Shown here in pieces: positions 1-7,137 of a stretch of 42,267 nt of DNA. The stretch's first letter is position 1, and every line of letters begins with the position of its first letter. Location: the NCBI GenBank assembly GCA_903825445.1, contig CAIKAS010000067.1, positions 1 to 42,267 of the forward strand, written 5' to 3'. Origin of the DNA: an uncultured Acidobacteriia bacterium. Its GTDB lineage: Bacteria; Acidobacteriota; Terriglobia; Bryobacterales; Bryobacteraceae. The translations under genes and the position numbers were made by a program. The notes below the pieces were generated by a model. That model worked only from the letters and a program-made list of their open reading frames with translations, was not told where the DNA came from and searched no databases.

Positions 1-35
1 GATACTGCTTGGCGGCCTGGAATTGTTGAAATCGT

Positions 36-43
36 GATAGCAT
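36..43 (+). promoter_or_regulatory. Extended -10 promoter of the aldo/keto reductase
   Basis: TG-A-TAGCAT (TG at 35-36, hexamer 38-43) is an extended -10 box without a recognisable -35. It predicts transcription from about position 50, which places the ATGs at 42 and 45 inside the promoter and favours the ATG at 66. The same box precedes hisS at the other end of the window on the opposite strand. Inferred from sequence only. Confidence 0.45.
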
Positions 44-65
44 GATGCCAAAAGGAATGCCGAAT

Positions 66-962
66 ATGTCCCGTCAGTCCCGAACTTGTTCCAGACGCAA
101 TTTCCTCAGGACCGGACTTGCCGCAGGAGTTCTGACGGGAACTACGACATGGCCGATGAAGGCCGCGCGCGGAACCGCCACCGATTGGGTCACACTCGGA
201 AAATCCGGCGTCAAAGTGACTCGCCTCGCTTTCGGTACAGGCACCAACAGCGGAGCCGTGCAGCGCGCGCTCGGGCAGGATGCCTTCACCAGGCTCGTGC
301 GCCACGCCTACGATAGTGGCATTCGTTTCTTCGAGACATCGGAGACTTACGGACAGATGCATCAAATGCTCGGCGAAGCGCTCAAGGGCATTCCGCGCGA
401 TACTTACCGGCTGATGAGCAAAGTGACCACGCGTGACGGCGTAAATCCGCAGGAAAAGATCGACGAACTCCGCAGGCTCGCCAACACCGAATACTTCGAC
501 GTAATGCTGATGCATTGGCAACACGTAGCCTCGTGGCCCGTAGACACGGTGCGGTGGCAGGATGGCATCCTGGAGGCTCAGCACAAGAAGATCGTGATGA
601 CGCACGGCGCATCCGTACACGGTCTGCCCGCATTGCGCCAGGTGCCGGCCAACCAATGGCTTGAGATTGCCATGATTCGCATGAACCACACCGGCGTCCG
701 GATGGATGCGGAGGATTTCAACGCCGCTTCCTCGCCAGCCAGAGATGAAGTCGTTTCGCATTTGAAGGAAGTTCACTCGCGCGGTCTTGGAGTGATCAGT
801 ATGAAGCTCGCTGGGGAAGGGACGTTTACAAATCGCGAAGACCGCCAGGCGGCAATGAAGTTCGCGTTTAATAACGCCGGCGTTGACTGCGTGACGGTAG
901 GCTACAAAAGCACGGCGGAAATCGACGAAGCGATTGAGAATCTCAATCTGGCGCTGGCGTAG
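66..962 (+). CDS. Tat-exported aldo/keto reductase family protein
   Basis: A 298-residue NADPH-dependent oxidoreductase of the aldo/keto reductase fold (TIM barrel). The N-terminus carries a twin-arginine signal (SRRNFLR, residues 9-15 of this start) followed by a hydrophobic stretch, so the folded enzyme is probably exported. The usual tetrad Asp-Tyr-Lys-His aligns to Glu90, Tyr95, Lys119 and His150: the Asp is replaced by Glu in 'FFETSETYG', the other three are kept. The start at 66 was chosen because AAAGGA (50-55) lies about 10 nt upstream and a -10 box covers the earlier ATGs. Acidobacteria carry many such Tat-linked AKRs; the substrate cannot be told. The gene stands alone before the MarR operon. 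Confidence 0.85.
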   Translation: MSRQSRTCSRRNFLRTGLAAGVLTGTTTWPMKAARGTATDWVTLGKSGVKVTRLAFGTGTNSGAVQRALGQDAFTRLVRHAYDSGIRFFETSETYGQMHQMLGEALKGIPRDTYRLMSKVTTRDGVNPQEKIDELRRLANTEYFDVMLMHWQHVASWPVDTVRWQDGILEAQHKKIVMTHGASVHGLPALRQVPANQWLEIAMIRMNHTGVRMDAEDFNAASSPARDEVVSHLKEVHSRGLGVISMKLAGEGTFTNREDRQAAMKFAFNNAGVDCVTVGYKSTAEIDEAIENLNLALA

Positions 963-1068
963 ACAGCAAACCGTTCTTTTTCAAGCCTTTCACACTTTGG
1001 CGAAATGTTGTTACCCGTCGCGGCGTACCCGCGTGAAGGGGGCGTCGCACCAAATTTCAAAATACCTC

Positions 1069-1097
1069 TTGACGATAGTCGTTATAACGAATAATAT
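1069..1097 (+). promoter_or_regulatory. MarR promoter with palindromic operator in the spacer
   Basis: TTGACG (1069-1074) and TAATAT (1092-1097) are separated by exactly 17 nt, the best -35/-10 pair in the window. The spacer holds a perfect 12-bp palindrome, TCGTTATAACGA (1079-1090). MarR dimers commonly bind such sites between -35 and -10 of their own promoter, so autorepression is the natural reading. The expected transcription start, six to seven nt after the -10, falls on the GTG start codon at 1104. Confidence 0.75.
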
Positions 1098-1103
1098 AGA
1101 GTT

Positions 1104-1613
1104 GTGCCCGGTAAGCTACAGGCGGAACTCAAGCAGACTCGCCCCTTCGCATTAATCGAAGAAGAGGCCATGTTGAATGTCGTTCGCACTGCCGAGGTCC
1201 TTCAGGCGGTCATGGCAGATTTCCTCAAGGATTTCGACCTTTCTCCCGTGCAGTACAACGTCCTTCGCATTCTGCGCGGCGCGGGCGCGGCGGGCGCCAC
1301 TTGTTCGCAGATCGGTGAACGGCTGCTGAACCGCGATCCCGATATCACTCGCCTTCTGGACCGCATGGAAACTCGTGGCCTGATTGCCCGGGAACGGAGC
1401 ACCGAAGACCGCCGTGTAGTGATCACCCGCCTTTCGGGGACAGGTCTGGCGCTTGTAGACCGCATCGATCAGCCGATGCGGACCCTGAGCACGTCGAAAT
1501 TGGGAAAGTTCGGGCGGGACGGGCTGGCGGACTTAATTACCAGTCTCGAACGCATGCGTGAAGCATTTGAATTGGATAACACAGAAACAAGTCAGGAAAG
1601 GAAATTAAAATGA
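1104..1613 (+). CDS. MarR-family transcriptional regulator
   Basis: A 169-residue winged-helix regulator. The N-terminal helix ('PFALIEEEAMLNVVRTAEVLQ') leads into the DNA-binding part (about residues 50-110), with recognition helix around 'RDPDITRLLDRMETRGLI' and the wing at 'RERSTEDRRVVITRL', as in the MarR family. The GTG at 1104 is preferred over the ATG at 1170 because the residues it adds belong to the conserved first helix. There is no Shine-Dalgarno, and the -10 box ends 6 nt upstream, so the mRNA is probably leaderless. The stop overlaps the next gene's start by four bases (ATGA), so the SnoaL-like protein is co-expressed. A small lipophilic or oxidant ligand is typical for the family but not determinable here. 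Confidence 0.9.
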   Translation: MPGKLQAELKQTRPFALIEEEAMLNVVRTAEVLQAVMADFLKDFDLSPVQYNVLRILRGAGAAGATCSQIGERLLNRDPDITRLLDRMETRGLIARERSTEDRRVVITRLSGTGLALVDRIDQPMRTLSTSKLGKFGRDGLADLITSLERMREAFELDNTETSQERKLK

Positions 1614-1963
1614 GCACAGTAGCAGAACTCGATCAGGCATTGAATCAGGCAATTCTCACGGGCAAAGCGCTCGAAGCATTTGAACAATACTACGCCGAAG
1701 ATGTCGTGATGCAGGAGAACTCGGATGAACCGCGCACCGGCAAGGATGCCAACCGGAAGGCGGAAGTGGAATTCTTCTCTTCACTCGCAGAATTTCACGA
1801 AGGCAAGCTGGTTTCGAGTGCCGTGAATGGTCATGTCACGTTTGGCGAATGGTTCATGGATGTCACGTTCAAGAATGGCTTTCGCCTGAAACTGGCGCAG
1901 GTTGCTGTTCGCCGCTGGGAAGACGGCAAAATCGTTCACGAGCGCTTCTACTATCACAAGTAA
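1610..1963 (+). CDS. SnoaL-like / NTF2-fold small protein
   Basis: A 117-residue protein that fits the SnoaL-like polyketide-cyclase/NTF2 fold: an N-terminal helix pair with 'FEQYYAEDVVMQEN', a central 'TGKDANRKAEVEFF', and a C-terminal sheet ending 'WEDGKIVHERFYY'. These cone-shaped domains bind small hydrophobic molecules, sometimes as isomerases or hydrolases, often only as binding proteins. It is translationally coupled to the MarR gene (ATGA overlap) and also has its own Shine-Dalgarno (AGGAAAGGAA, just upstream of 1610). The coupling suggests that it acts on or binds the ligand sensed by the MarR protein; that is inference. Confidence 0.8.
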   Translation: MSTVAELDQALNQAILTGKALEAFEQYYAEDVVMQENSDEPRTGKDANRKAEVEFFSSLAEFHEGKLVSSAVNGHVTFGEWFMDVTFKNGFRLKLAQVAVRRWEDGKIVHERFYYHK

Positions 1964-1995
1964 AACTGGCCCGCGATCCGACATGTGACGGCACC

Positions 1996-2060
1996 GGCGC
2001 GCCCGGCATCAACGCCGGTCGCGCCGTTCCATTTGAGGAGCACACCGTTGCGCCTCAAAT
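1996..2060. repeat. Two tandem hairpins between the SnoaL-like gene and the TPR gene
   Basis: The first inverted repeat is GGCGCG-c-CCGGC (1996-2007) against GCCGG-t-CGCGCC (2014-2025), an 11-bp GC-rich stem with one mismatch and a 6-nt loop. The second is ATTTGAGG (2031-2038) against CCTCAAAT (2053-2060) with a 14-nt loop. There is no U-tract, so neither is a classical terminator. They fill most of the 211-nt gap, in which no gene is visible. They could mark the 3' end of the MarR operon or stabilise its mRNA. Confidence 0.45.
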
Positions 2061-2174
2061 TGGGCGAAAACACCCCGATCGCGCGATATCGCCTACCAGC
2101 CCCGGATCTTCGCTCTTCCAGGTACTCAACAATGACCGTTCCGGGTTGGTCCGCCGCTTGCATCTAGCGCCCGG

Positions 2175-4967
2175 ATGAAAGTCGGAGACATAACCCGCGT
2201 CCTGATTCTCGCCGCTCTCACTGGTGTCTATGGCGGGTCCCAGAACCGGACGGCCTCAATCGTCATTGACTATCCTGCCAACGAGTCGCTGTTTCCCCCC
2301 GACATGGCGGCGCCGACGTTCCTCTGGAGAGATCCTTCTCCCGCTGCGAGTTCATGGCAAATCGATATCGCCTTTACCGATGGCTCCGCCCCGCTCCACG
2401 TCAATTCAAAAGGCGACAAGCTGCAGGTGGGAGAAATTGATCCCCGCTGCATCTCCGCCAATAACAAACTCCCTACGCTTACTGCGGAACAGGCCGCGGA
2501 CCACACATGGAAGCCGGACGATGCCATATGGTCCGCAATCAAACGGCATTCAGTCAACGCCGCAGCGACGATCGTTTTTAGCGGACTGGCAGTCGGTGTC
2601 CGACAGCCTGCGTCGCGCGGGCAAATCCTGCTGCAAACCTCCATCGATCCCGTTGGCGCGCCGATCTTCTATCGCGACGTTCCCCTGATGCCTTCCAAAT
2701 CGGAGGACGGCGTCATCCGCCCATTGGCAGTGAAGGCTATTCCCCTCATCAAATGGCGGCTGCGCGATGTATCCAAACCCGAGAGCCGGGTCCTGCTTGA
2801 GAACATGCCCACCTGCGCCAACTGCCATTCGTTCTCCCGCGACGGCAGCACGCTCGGCATGGACCTCGATGGCCCGGATAACGACAAAGGTCTCTACGCC
2901 CTCACGCCCGTTCAGAAGCAAATGCGCATCGGCACTGAGGATGAGATTTCATGGACGTCATTCAAAGGCGAACTCGGCGGTCAGCTCCGCGAGGGGTTTA
3001 TGTCGCAGGTTTCCCCCAATGGCCACTATGTCGTTACCACAGTCAGGCCACCCGGCTTTAGCGCGAGCCAGTTCTACTACGTCGCGAATTTTGAAGACTA
3101 CCGGTTTCTCCAGGTTTTCTATCCCACGCGCGGCATCCTGGTCTGGTATGACCGGGAACTGAAAACCTTGAAGCCACTGCCGGGAGCCGACGACCCGAAC
3201 ATGGTTCAGGCCAACTCCACCTGGAGCCCGGATGGCAAATACCTTGTCTTCGTCCGCGCGACGGCGAAAAGTCCCGTGCCAACCGATGGAAAGATGGCCA
3301 CTTACGCCACCGACCCCGCCGAGACGCCCATCCAGTACGACCTCTACCGCATTCCGTTCAACGATGGCAAGGGCGGCAGGCCCGAGCGCATTGTTGGCGC
3401 CTCGCAAAACGGCATGAGCAACAGCTTTCCGAAGATTTCACCCGATGGCCGCTGGATTGTCTTCGTGCAGGCGCACAACGGTCTGCTCATGCGCCCCGAT
3501 AGCAAGCTTTATATCGTGCCGGCGGCAGGTGGACAGGCCCGACAGCTCAAATGCAACACGAGTCTCATGAACTCCTGGCACAGCTTCTCGCCTAACGGCC
3601 ACTGGCTCGTATTCTCTTCCAAGAGCCGCACGCCCTACACGCAGATGTTCCTCACGCATATCGATTCGGATGGAAACGATTCGCCAGCCATCCTTATAGA
3701 AAACTCCACCGCCGCCAACCGCGCCGTCAACATCCCGGAATTCGTGAATACCGCAAATGATGCCATCGACCGTATCGATGTACCCGCTACTGACTTTTAC
3801 AGGCAGTTTGAAATTGCATCTGATCTAACCAAAAAGCGTGACTATGCCGCAGCCGTCGGCGAGTGGAATAAAGCCATATCAATGAGTGGAGACGACCCTC
3901 GCGCCCACAACGATCTCGGCGTCAGCCTCGCGGCACTTGGCAACACTCAGGAAGCGATGGCGGAATACCGGCAGGCACTCGTGCTCCGGCCAAACTATCC
4001 CGAAGCGCACGACAACGTCGGTAACCTGCTCGCCGCTGCGGGCCATCTGGATGAGGCAGTTGCCGAATACCGGAAGGCACTCGATGTCGATCCCCGTTCC
4101 GCGGACGCGCACAACAATTTGGGATTCGCCCTGATGAACCAGGGCCATCTCCCCGAGGCGATGGCGCAATTCGAAGCCGCACTCGTCACGCGCCCAGAAT
4201 ATGCGCAGGCGCACAACAACATTGGGAGCGCCCTCGCGGCACAAGGTCATCTGGACGATGCAATTCCCCACTTCCGCCAGGCTGTCGAACTGGAACCTGC
4301 CTATGCCGGCGCTGTCAACAATCTCGGTGCAGCCCTGGCGCGGCAGGGAAAATTCGAAGAAGCCACCGTCTATTTCCGCAAAGCGGTGGATCTCCACCCC
4401 GGGGGTGCCCAGGAAGAAGCCAACCTCGGCCGCGTACTGTTAGCCCAACATCAGCCGGAAGATGCCATCGCGCATCTGCAAAAGGCGCTCACCGCCAGTC
4501 CGGGAACGCCGGATCTGGAAAGCACTTTGGGAATGGCTTTTGCTGACAAGGGCGACATGCCCCAGGCAATCTCGCATTTTGAAAGAGCGCTCGCGCTCAA
4601 TCCCCGCGACCGAGTGGCGCAGGCCAGCCTCGCGCAGGTATGCATTGATGCGAAGGATGCGCAGGGCCTGCGTCGTCTCGCGTGGTTGCTGGCGACTTCC
4701 CCCGATCCCGCAGTTCGAAATGGCGGCGACGCCGTTAACTACGCGCAGCGTGCTGTTGACTTGTCTTCGGCCGGCAACGCGCAGTTACTGGATACCCTCG
4801 CCGCCGCCTTGGCGGAGTCCGGACAGTTCGCGAGAGCGTTGCAGGCGGCCCGCGAAGCCCGAACGCGGGCTACCACGGAGAACCAGCCCTCGCTCGCTTC
4901 GGAAATCGCAAGCCGCATCGCACTATACCAGGCGAACCAGCCCTTCCACGCTCAGGGTGCAAGGTAA
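2175..4967 (+). CDS. Exported protein with one heme motif, PD40 beta-propeller and TPR array
   Basis: A 930-residue multidomain protein. A hydrophobic N-terminus (residues about 8-20) looks like a signal peptide. Residues 30-200 form an unassigned domain opening 'IDYPANESLFPPDMAAPTF'. A c-type heme site CANCH lies at 214-218, within 'CHSFSRDGSTLGMD'. Residues about 250-530 carry WD40-like PD40 (TolB-type) blades: 'WSPDGKYLVFV', 'ISPDGRWIVFV', 'FSPNGHWLVFS'. From about 545 to 830 there are eight or nine TPR units of 34 residues ('AHNNLGFALMNQGHLPEAM' and similar). One heme on a propeller plus TPR suggests a periplasmic scaffold or sensor; no enzyme motif is seen. The start has no good Shine-Dalgarno. 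RidA-like gene follows after 15 nt. Confidence 0.85.
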   Translation: MKVGDITRVLILAALTGVYGGSQNRTASIVIDYPANESLFPPDMAAPTFLWRDPSPAASSWQIDIAFTDGSAPLHVNSKGDKLQVGEIDPRCISANNKLPTLTAEQAADHTWKPDDAIWSAIKRHSVNAAATIVFSGLAVGVRQPASRGQILLQTSIDPVGAPIFYRDVPLMPSKSEDGVIRPLAVKAIPLIKWRLRDVSKPESRVLLENMPTCANCHSFSRDGSTLGMDLDGPDNDKGLYALTPVQKQMRIGTEDEISWTSFKGELGGQLREGFMSQVSPNGHYVVTTVRPPGFSASQFYYVANFEDYRFLQVFYPTRGILVWYDRELKTLKPLPGADDPNMVQANSTWSPDGKYLVFVRATAKSPVPTDGKMATYATDPAETPIQYDLYRIPFNDGKGGRPERIVGASQNGMSNSFPKISPDGRWIVFVQAHNGLLMRPDSKLYIVPAAGGQARQLKCNTSLMNSWHSFSPNGHWLVFSSKSRTPYTQMFLTHIDSDGNDSPAILIENSTAANRAVNIPEFVNTANDAIDRIDVPATDFYRQFEIASDLTKKRDYAAAVGEWNKAISMSGDDPRAHNDLGVSLAALGNTQEAMAEYRQALVLRPNYPEAHDNVGNLLAAAGHLDEAVAEYRKALDVDPRSADAHNNLGFALMNQGHLPEAMAQFEAALVTRPEYAQAHNNIGSALAAQGHLDDAIPHFRQAVELEPAYAGAVNNLGAALARQGKFEEATVYFRKAVDLHPGGAQEEANLGRVLLAQHQPEDAIAHLQKALTASPGTPDLESTLGMAFADKGDMPQAISHFERALALNPRDRVAQASLAQVCIDAKDAQGLRRLAWLLATSPDPAVRNGGDAVNYAQRAVDLSSAGNAQLLDTLAAALAESGQFARALQAAREARTRATTENQPSLASEIASRIALYQANQPFHAQGAR

Positions 4968-4982
4968 CACAACGAAATCGCT

Positions 4983-5495
4983 ATGCTCTCAGAAACAGAA
5001 ATCCTCACTGACATGCCGAATAACGAGGTCGTCCTCCCCGTCACTAAACGCGCAGTGACCAACCTTGGCGCCCTTAATGAGGCCTGGGAGTATCCGAAAC
5101 CCAGTTCATTCTCGCGCGGCATGCGGATCAATCTCAATGGTCTAAGCATCATTTTGATCTCCGGGACAGCCAGCATTGATGAGCAGGGGCAGAGCATTCA
5201 TATCGGCGACTTCCGTGCGCAATTGCGTCGCACCTTCGTCAACATCGCGAAGCTCCTGGAGGCGGAAGGTGCAACATGGCACGATATTGTTCGGACCACC
5301 TGTTACCTCCGCGATATCGACCGCGATTACGCCGCCTTCAACGAAGAGCGCACGGCGTTCTACCGCGAACAGGGCCTCGACCCGCTGCCGGCATCCACGG
5401 GCATACAGGCAATCCTCTGTCGGCCCGAATTGCTGATCGAAATCGAAGCAATCGCCATGTTCCGCACTCCGCCCCCGGTTGGCGATTCTGTCTAA
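4983..5495 (+). CDS. RidA-like (YjgF/YER057c) family protein lacking the catalytic Arg
   Basis: A 170-residue protein whose residues about 45-160 match the RidA fold: 'ISGTASIDEQGQ', 'TFVNIAKLLEAEGATWHDIVRTTCYLRD', and the C-terminal 'LLIEIEAIAM'. RidA proteins are trimeric and hydrolyse reactive enamine/imine intermediates using an Arg (Arg105 in E. coli) near 'PARS'. Here the matching stretch is 'PASTGIQA', with Ser138 in the Arg place, as in the Rid subfamilies thought not to be imine deaminases. About 45 extra N-terminal residues precede the domain, and the ATG at 5013 is an alternative start. Spacing of 15 nt puts it in the same transcript as the TPR gene. The true role is unknown. Confidence 0.85.
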   Translation: MLSETEILTDMPNNEVVLPVTKRAVTNLGALNEAWEYPKPSSFSRGMRINLNGLSIILISGTASIDEQGQSIHIGDFRAQLRRTFVNIAKLLEAEGATWHDIVRTTCYLRDIDRDYAAFNEERTAFYREQGLDPLPASTGIQAILCRPELLIEIEAIAMFRTPPPVGDSV

Positions 5496-5549
5496 GCGCC
5501 CGGCCCGCACTTTCCTGAACTTTGCGCAGTCGCATTGTATCCCGTGCGC

Positions 5550-5558
5550 TGGTAGCAT
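5550..5558 (+). promoter_or_regulatory. Extended -10 promoter of plsC
   Basis: TG-G-TAGCAT (5550-5558) lies 30 nt before the plsC start, in the 93-nt gap after the RidA-like gene. Predicted transcription start is about 5565. No matching -35 is visible. Confidence 0.4.
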
Positions 5559-5588
5559 GAATCGAAGGCCCTCCGCGCCCTCCAACGC

Positions 5589-6353
5589 ATGTTCCAATAC
5601 CTTCGTTCGTTGTGGATCTGGTCCGCCAGCGCCTTTCTCGTCGTCCTCTGGGTGCCCGTCCTGGGTCTGGTCTGGCTGTTCGACGGCCTATCTGGCAAAG
5701 AACAGCGCCTCAGAACCGGCCGCTGGTTCCGGCGTCTCGGCCGCATGGTCACGCGCGTGAATCCATGGAATATCCAGATCACGGGCAGCGAACATATGGA
5801 CACGAACCAGGTCTACGTGATCGTCAGCAATCACCAGTCGCTGGCCGACATCCCGCTGCTTTCACACCTCAAACTGGACACAAAGTGGCTGGCCAAGGTC
5901 GAACTCTTCCGCGTGCCGGTCTTCGGGTGGCTCATGAAGATGGCCGGAGACGTGCCAGTGGACCGCAACGTGCCCCGCCAGGGCGCCAAGGCCATGCTGA
6001 AGTGCGCGAAATACCTCCGTCAGCGTGTGTCCGTAGTGTTTTTCCCCGAAGGCGGCAGGTCGCCCAACGGAGAAGTGCAGCCTTTTAACGAAGGCGCGTT
6101 TCAGCTTGCTATTCGCGAGAAAATCCCGATCCTGCCGCTGGTTGTTGAAGGCACAGGAACGGCGTTGCCCTCCAAGACGTGGCTGTGGGGCCGGACCCGC
6201 AATATCCAGCTTCGGGTATTGGAAGCCATTCCTGTGGAAGGCTGGGGTGTGAAGGAAAGCGGGGCTCTGCGGGACGCCGTAAGGCAAAAAATCGTCGACG
6301 AACTGGATCGGCTGCGCGCGCTTCCGTCAATTCCGGAAAATGCCCGCGGCTAA
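5589..6353 (+). CDS. plsC: 1-acyl-sn-glycerol-3-phosphate acyltransferase
   Basis: A 254-residue membrane acyltransferase of the PlsC/LPLAT family that makes phosphatidic acid from lysophosphatidic acid and an acyl donor. A hydrophobic N-terminal segment (residues about 8-30) anchors it to the inner membrane. Motif I, NHQSLAD, gives the catalytic His82 and Asp87 (H-x4-D). Motif III is 'FPEGGRS' (152-158), where the second Gly stands in place of the usual Thr. Motif IV is the 'ILPLVVEGTG' stretch at 181-190. Length is normal for the family. The gene seems to be transcribed alone from the extended -10 box upstream, and no Shine-Dalgarno stands close to the ATG. Confidence 0.92.
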   Translation: MFQYLRSLWIWSASAFLVVLWVPVLGLVWLFDGLSGKEQRLRTGRWFRRLGRMVTRVNPWNIQITGSEHMDTNQVYVIVSNHQSLADIPLLSHLKLDTKWLAKVELFRVPVFGWLMKMAGDVPVDRNVPRQGAKAMLKCAKYLRQRVSVVFFPEGGRSPNGEVQPFNEGAFQLAIREKIPILPLVVEGTGTALPSKTWLWGRTRNIQLRVLEAIPVEGWGVKESGALRDAVRQKIVDELDRLRALPSIPENARG

Positions 6354-6447
6354 AGCTGCCTGCCCCTCTCTAAATTCACTGACTCGGTACCGATAAGGGC
6401 CATTAGGACACTTTCCGCGCCCGGCGCAAGCCGAACCGCATGTCCTG

Positions 6448-7071
6448 GTGAGCAAGATGCGCCCGAGATATCCTCGCAGATTACCCGACTATCCTTCCCG
6501 AAGGCCTGACTTCGATCGGGCGAACGCGTCCTCAGGCATGGGGGGCGTGGCAGAACTCATCCAGCGCCAGGTTGACGCCCAAATGGAGGCGCTGGAACAA
6601 AAGCTGGTTACCGAAATGGCCGCTCAGGGCCGTGAAATGATCGGGACTGCTACCGCTGTCCTCGCGGACAAGCTTGGTGAGCGGGTGCAGTCGCTGGAAC
6701 GCGATGCGGCGTCGCAGTTGCGAGAGTTATCACGCGTCCAGGAGTCGTCGAGTTTGACCGCCAGTCAAATCGAATCCGCTGTGAACGCCGTGCAGGACCG
6801 GCTAAGCGACGTGATTCCCGCGTCGATCCCCAGGGCATGGGGCCCCTCGCTGGTATCGTCGCAGTCGAGTGCGCCCCGGACCACTCCACCTCCGGTTCGT
6901 TCTCCTCGAAATCAACGCGCCGTAACGCGAAGTTGCTACGCCTGCCCGAAATGCAATTCTTCGGACGTCCGCCCGAGCACGCCCGATGGTTTCTACGAAT
7001 ACTTTCTCGGCCTGTTTTTTGTTCGGCCTGTCCGCTGCCAGCGATGCCTGCGCCGGTTCCTGCGATTTTGA
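6448..7071 (+). CDS. Hypothetical protein with coiled coil and C-terminal zinc ribbon
   Basis: A 207-residue protein of unknown function. Residues 1-30 are rich in Arg and Pro. Residues about 33-125 are predicted helical with heptad-like spacing ('ELIQRQVDAQMEALEQKLV', 'ERVQSLERDAASQLRELS'), so a coiled coil is likely. A Pro/Ser-rich linker (130-160) leads to a zinc-ribbon-like end: CPKC at 166-169 and CQRC at 197-200, with an aromatic, hydrophobic stretch between ('GFYEYFLGLFFVRP'). The start codon could be the GTG at 6448 or the ATG at 6457. It sits upstream of the heptosyltransferase on the same strand, but a promoter-like site lies between. No family name can be given. Confidence 0.6.
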   Translation: MSKMRPRYPRRLPDYPSRRPDFDRANASSGMGGVAELIQRQVDAQMEALEQKLVTEMAAQGREMIGTATAVLADKLGERVQSLERDAASQLRELSRVQESSSLTASQIESAVNAVQDRLSDVIPASIPRAWGPSLVSSQSSAPRTTPPPVRSPRNQRAVTRSCYACPKCNSSDVRPSTPDGFYEYFLGLFFVRPVRCQRCLRRFLRF

Positions 7072-7123
7072 GCGATTTGGCGTTCATCTGACCGCAAATC
7101 CCGCCATCCGCAGTACACTCGCT

Positions 7124-7132
7124 TGGTAGACT
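7124..7132 (+). promoter_or_regulatory. Possible extended -10 promoter of the heptosyltransferase
   Basis: TG-G-TAGACT (7124-7132) ends 5 nt before the in-frame TTG at 7138. If used, the transcript would begin at or near that codon, and the earlier TTG at 7123 would lie in the promoter. A competing TACACT sits at 7114-7119. Weak evidence. Confidence 0.3.
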
Positions 7133-7137
7133 ACAGT

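Noticed and set aside
1-37. Possible C-terminus of an upstream gene (frame 2 ends at TGA 35-37 with I-L-L-G-G-L-E-L-L-K-S).
   Set aside because: Only eleven codons are visible; it looks protein-like but cannot be supported.
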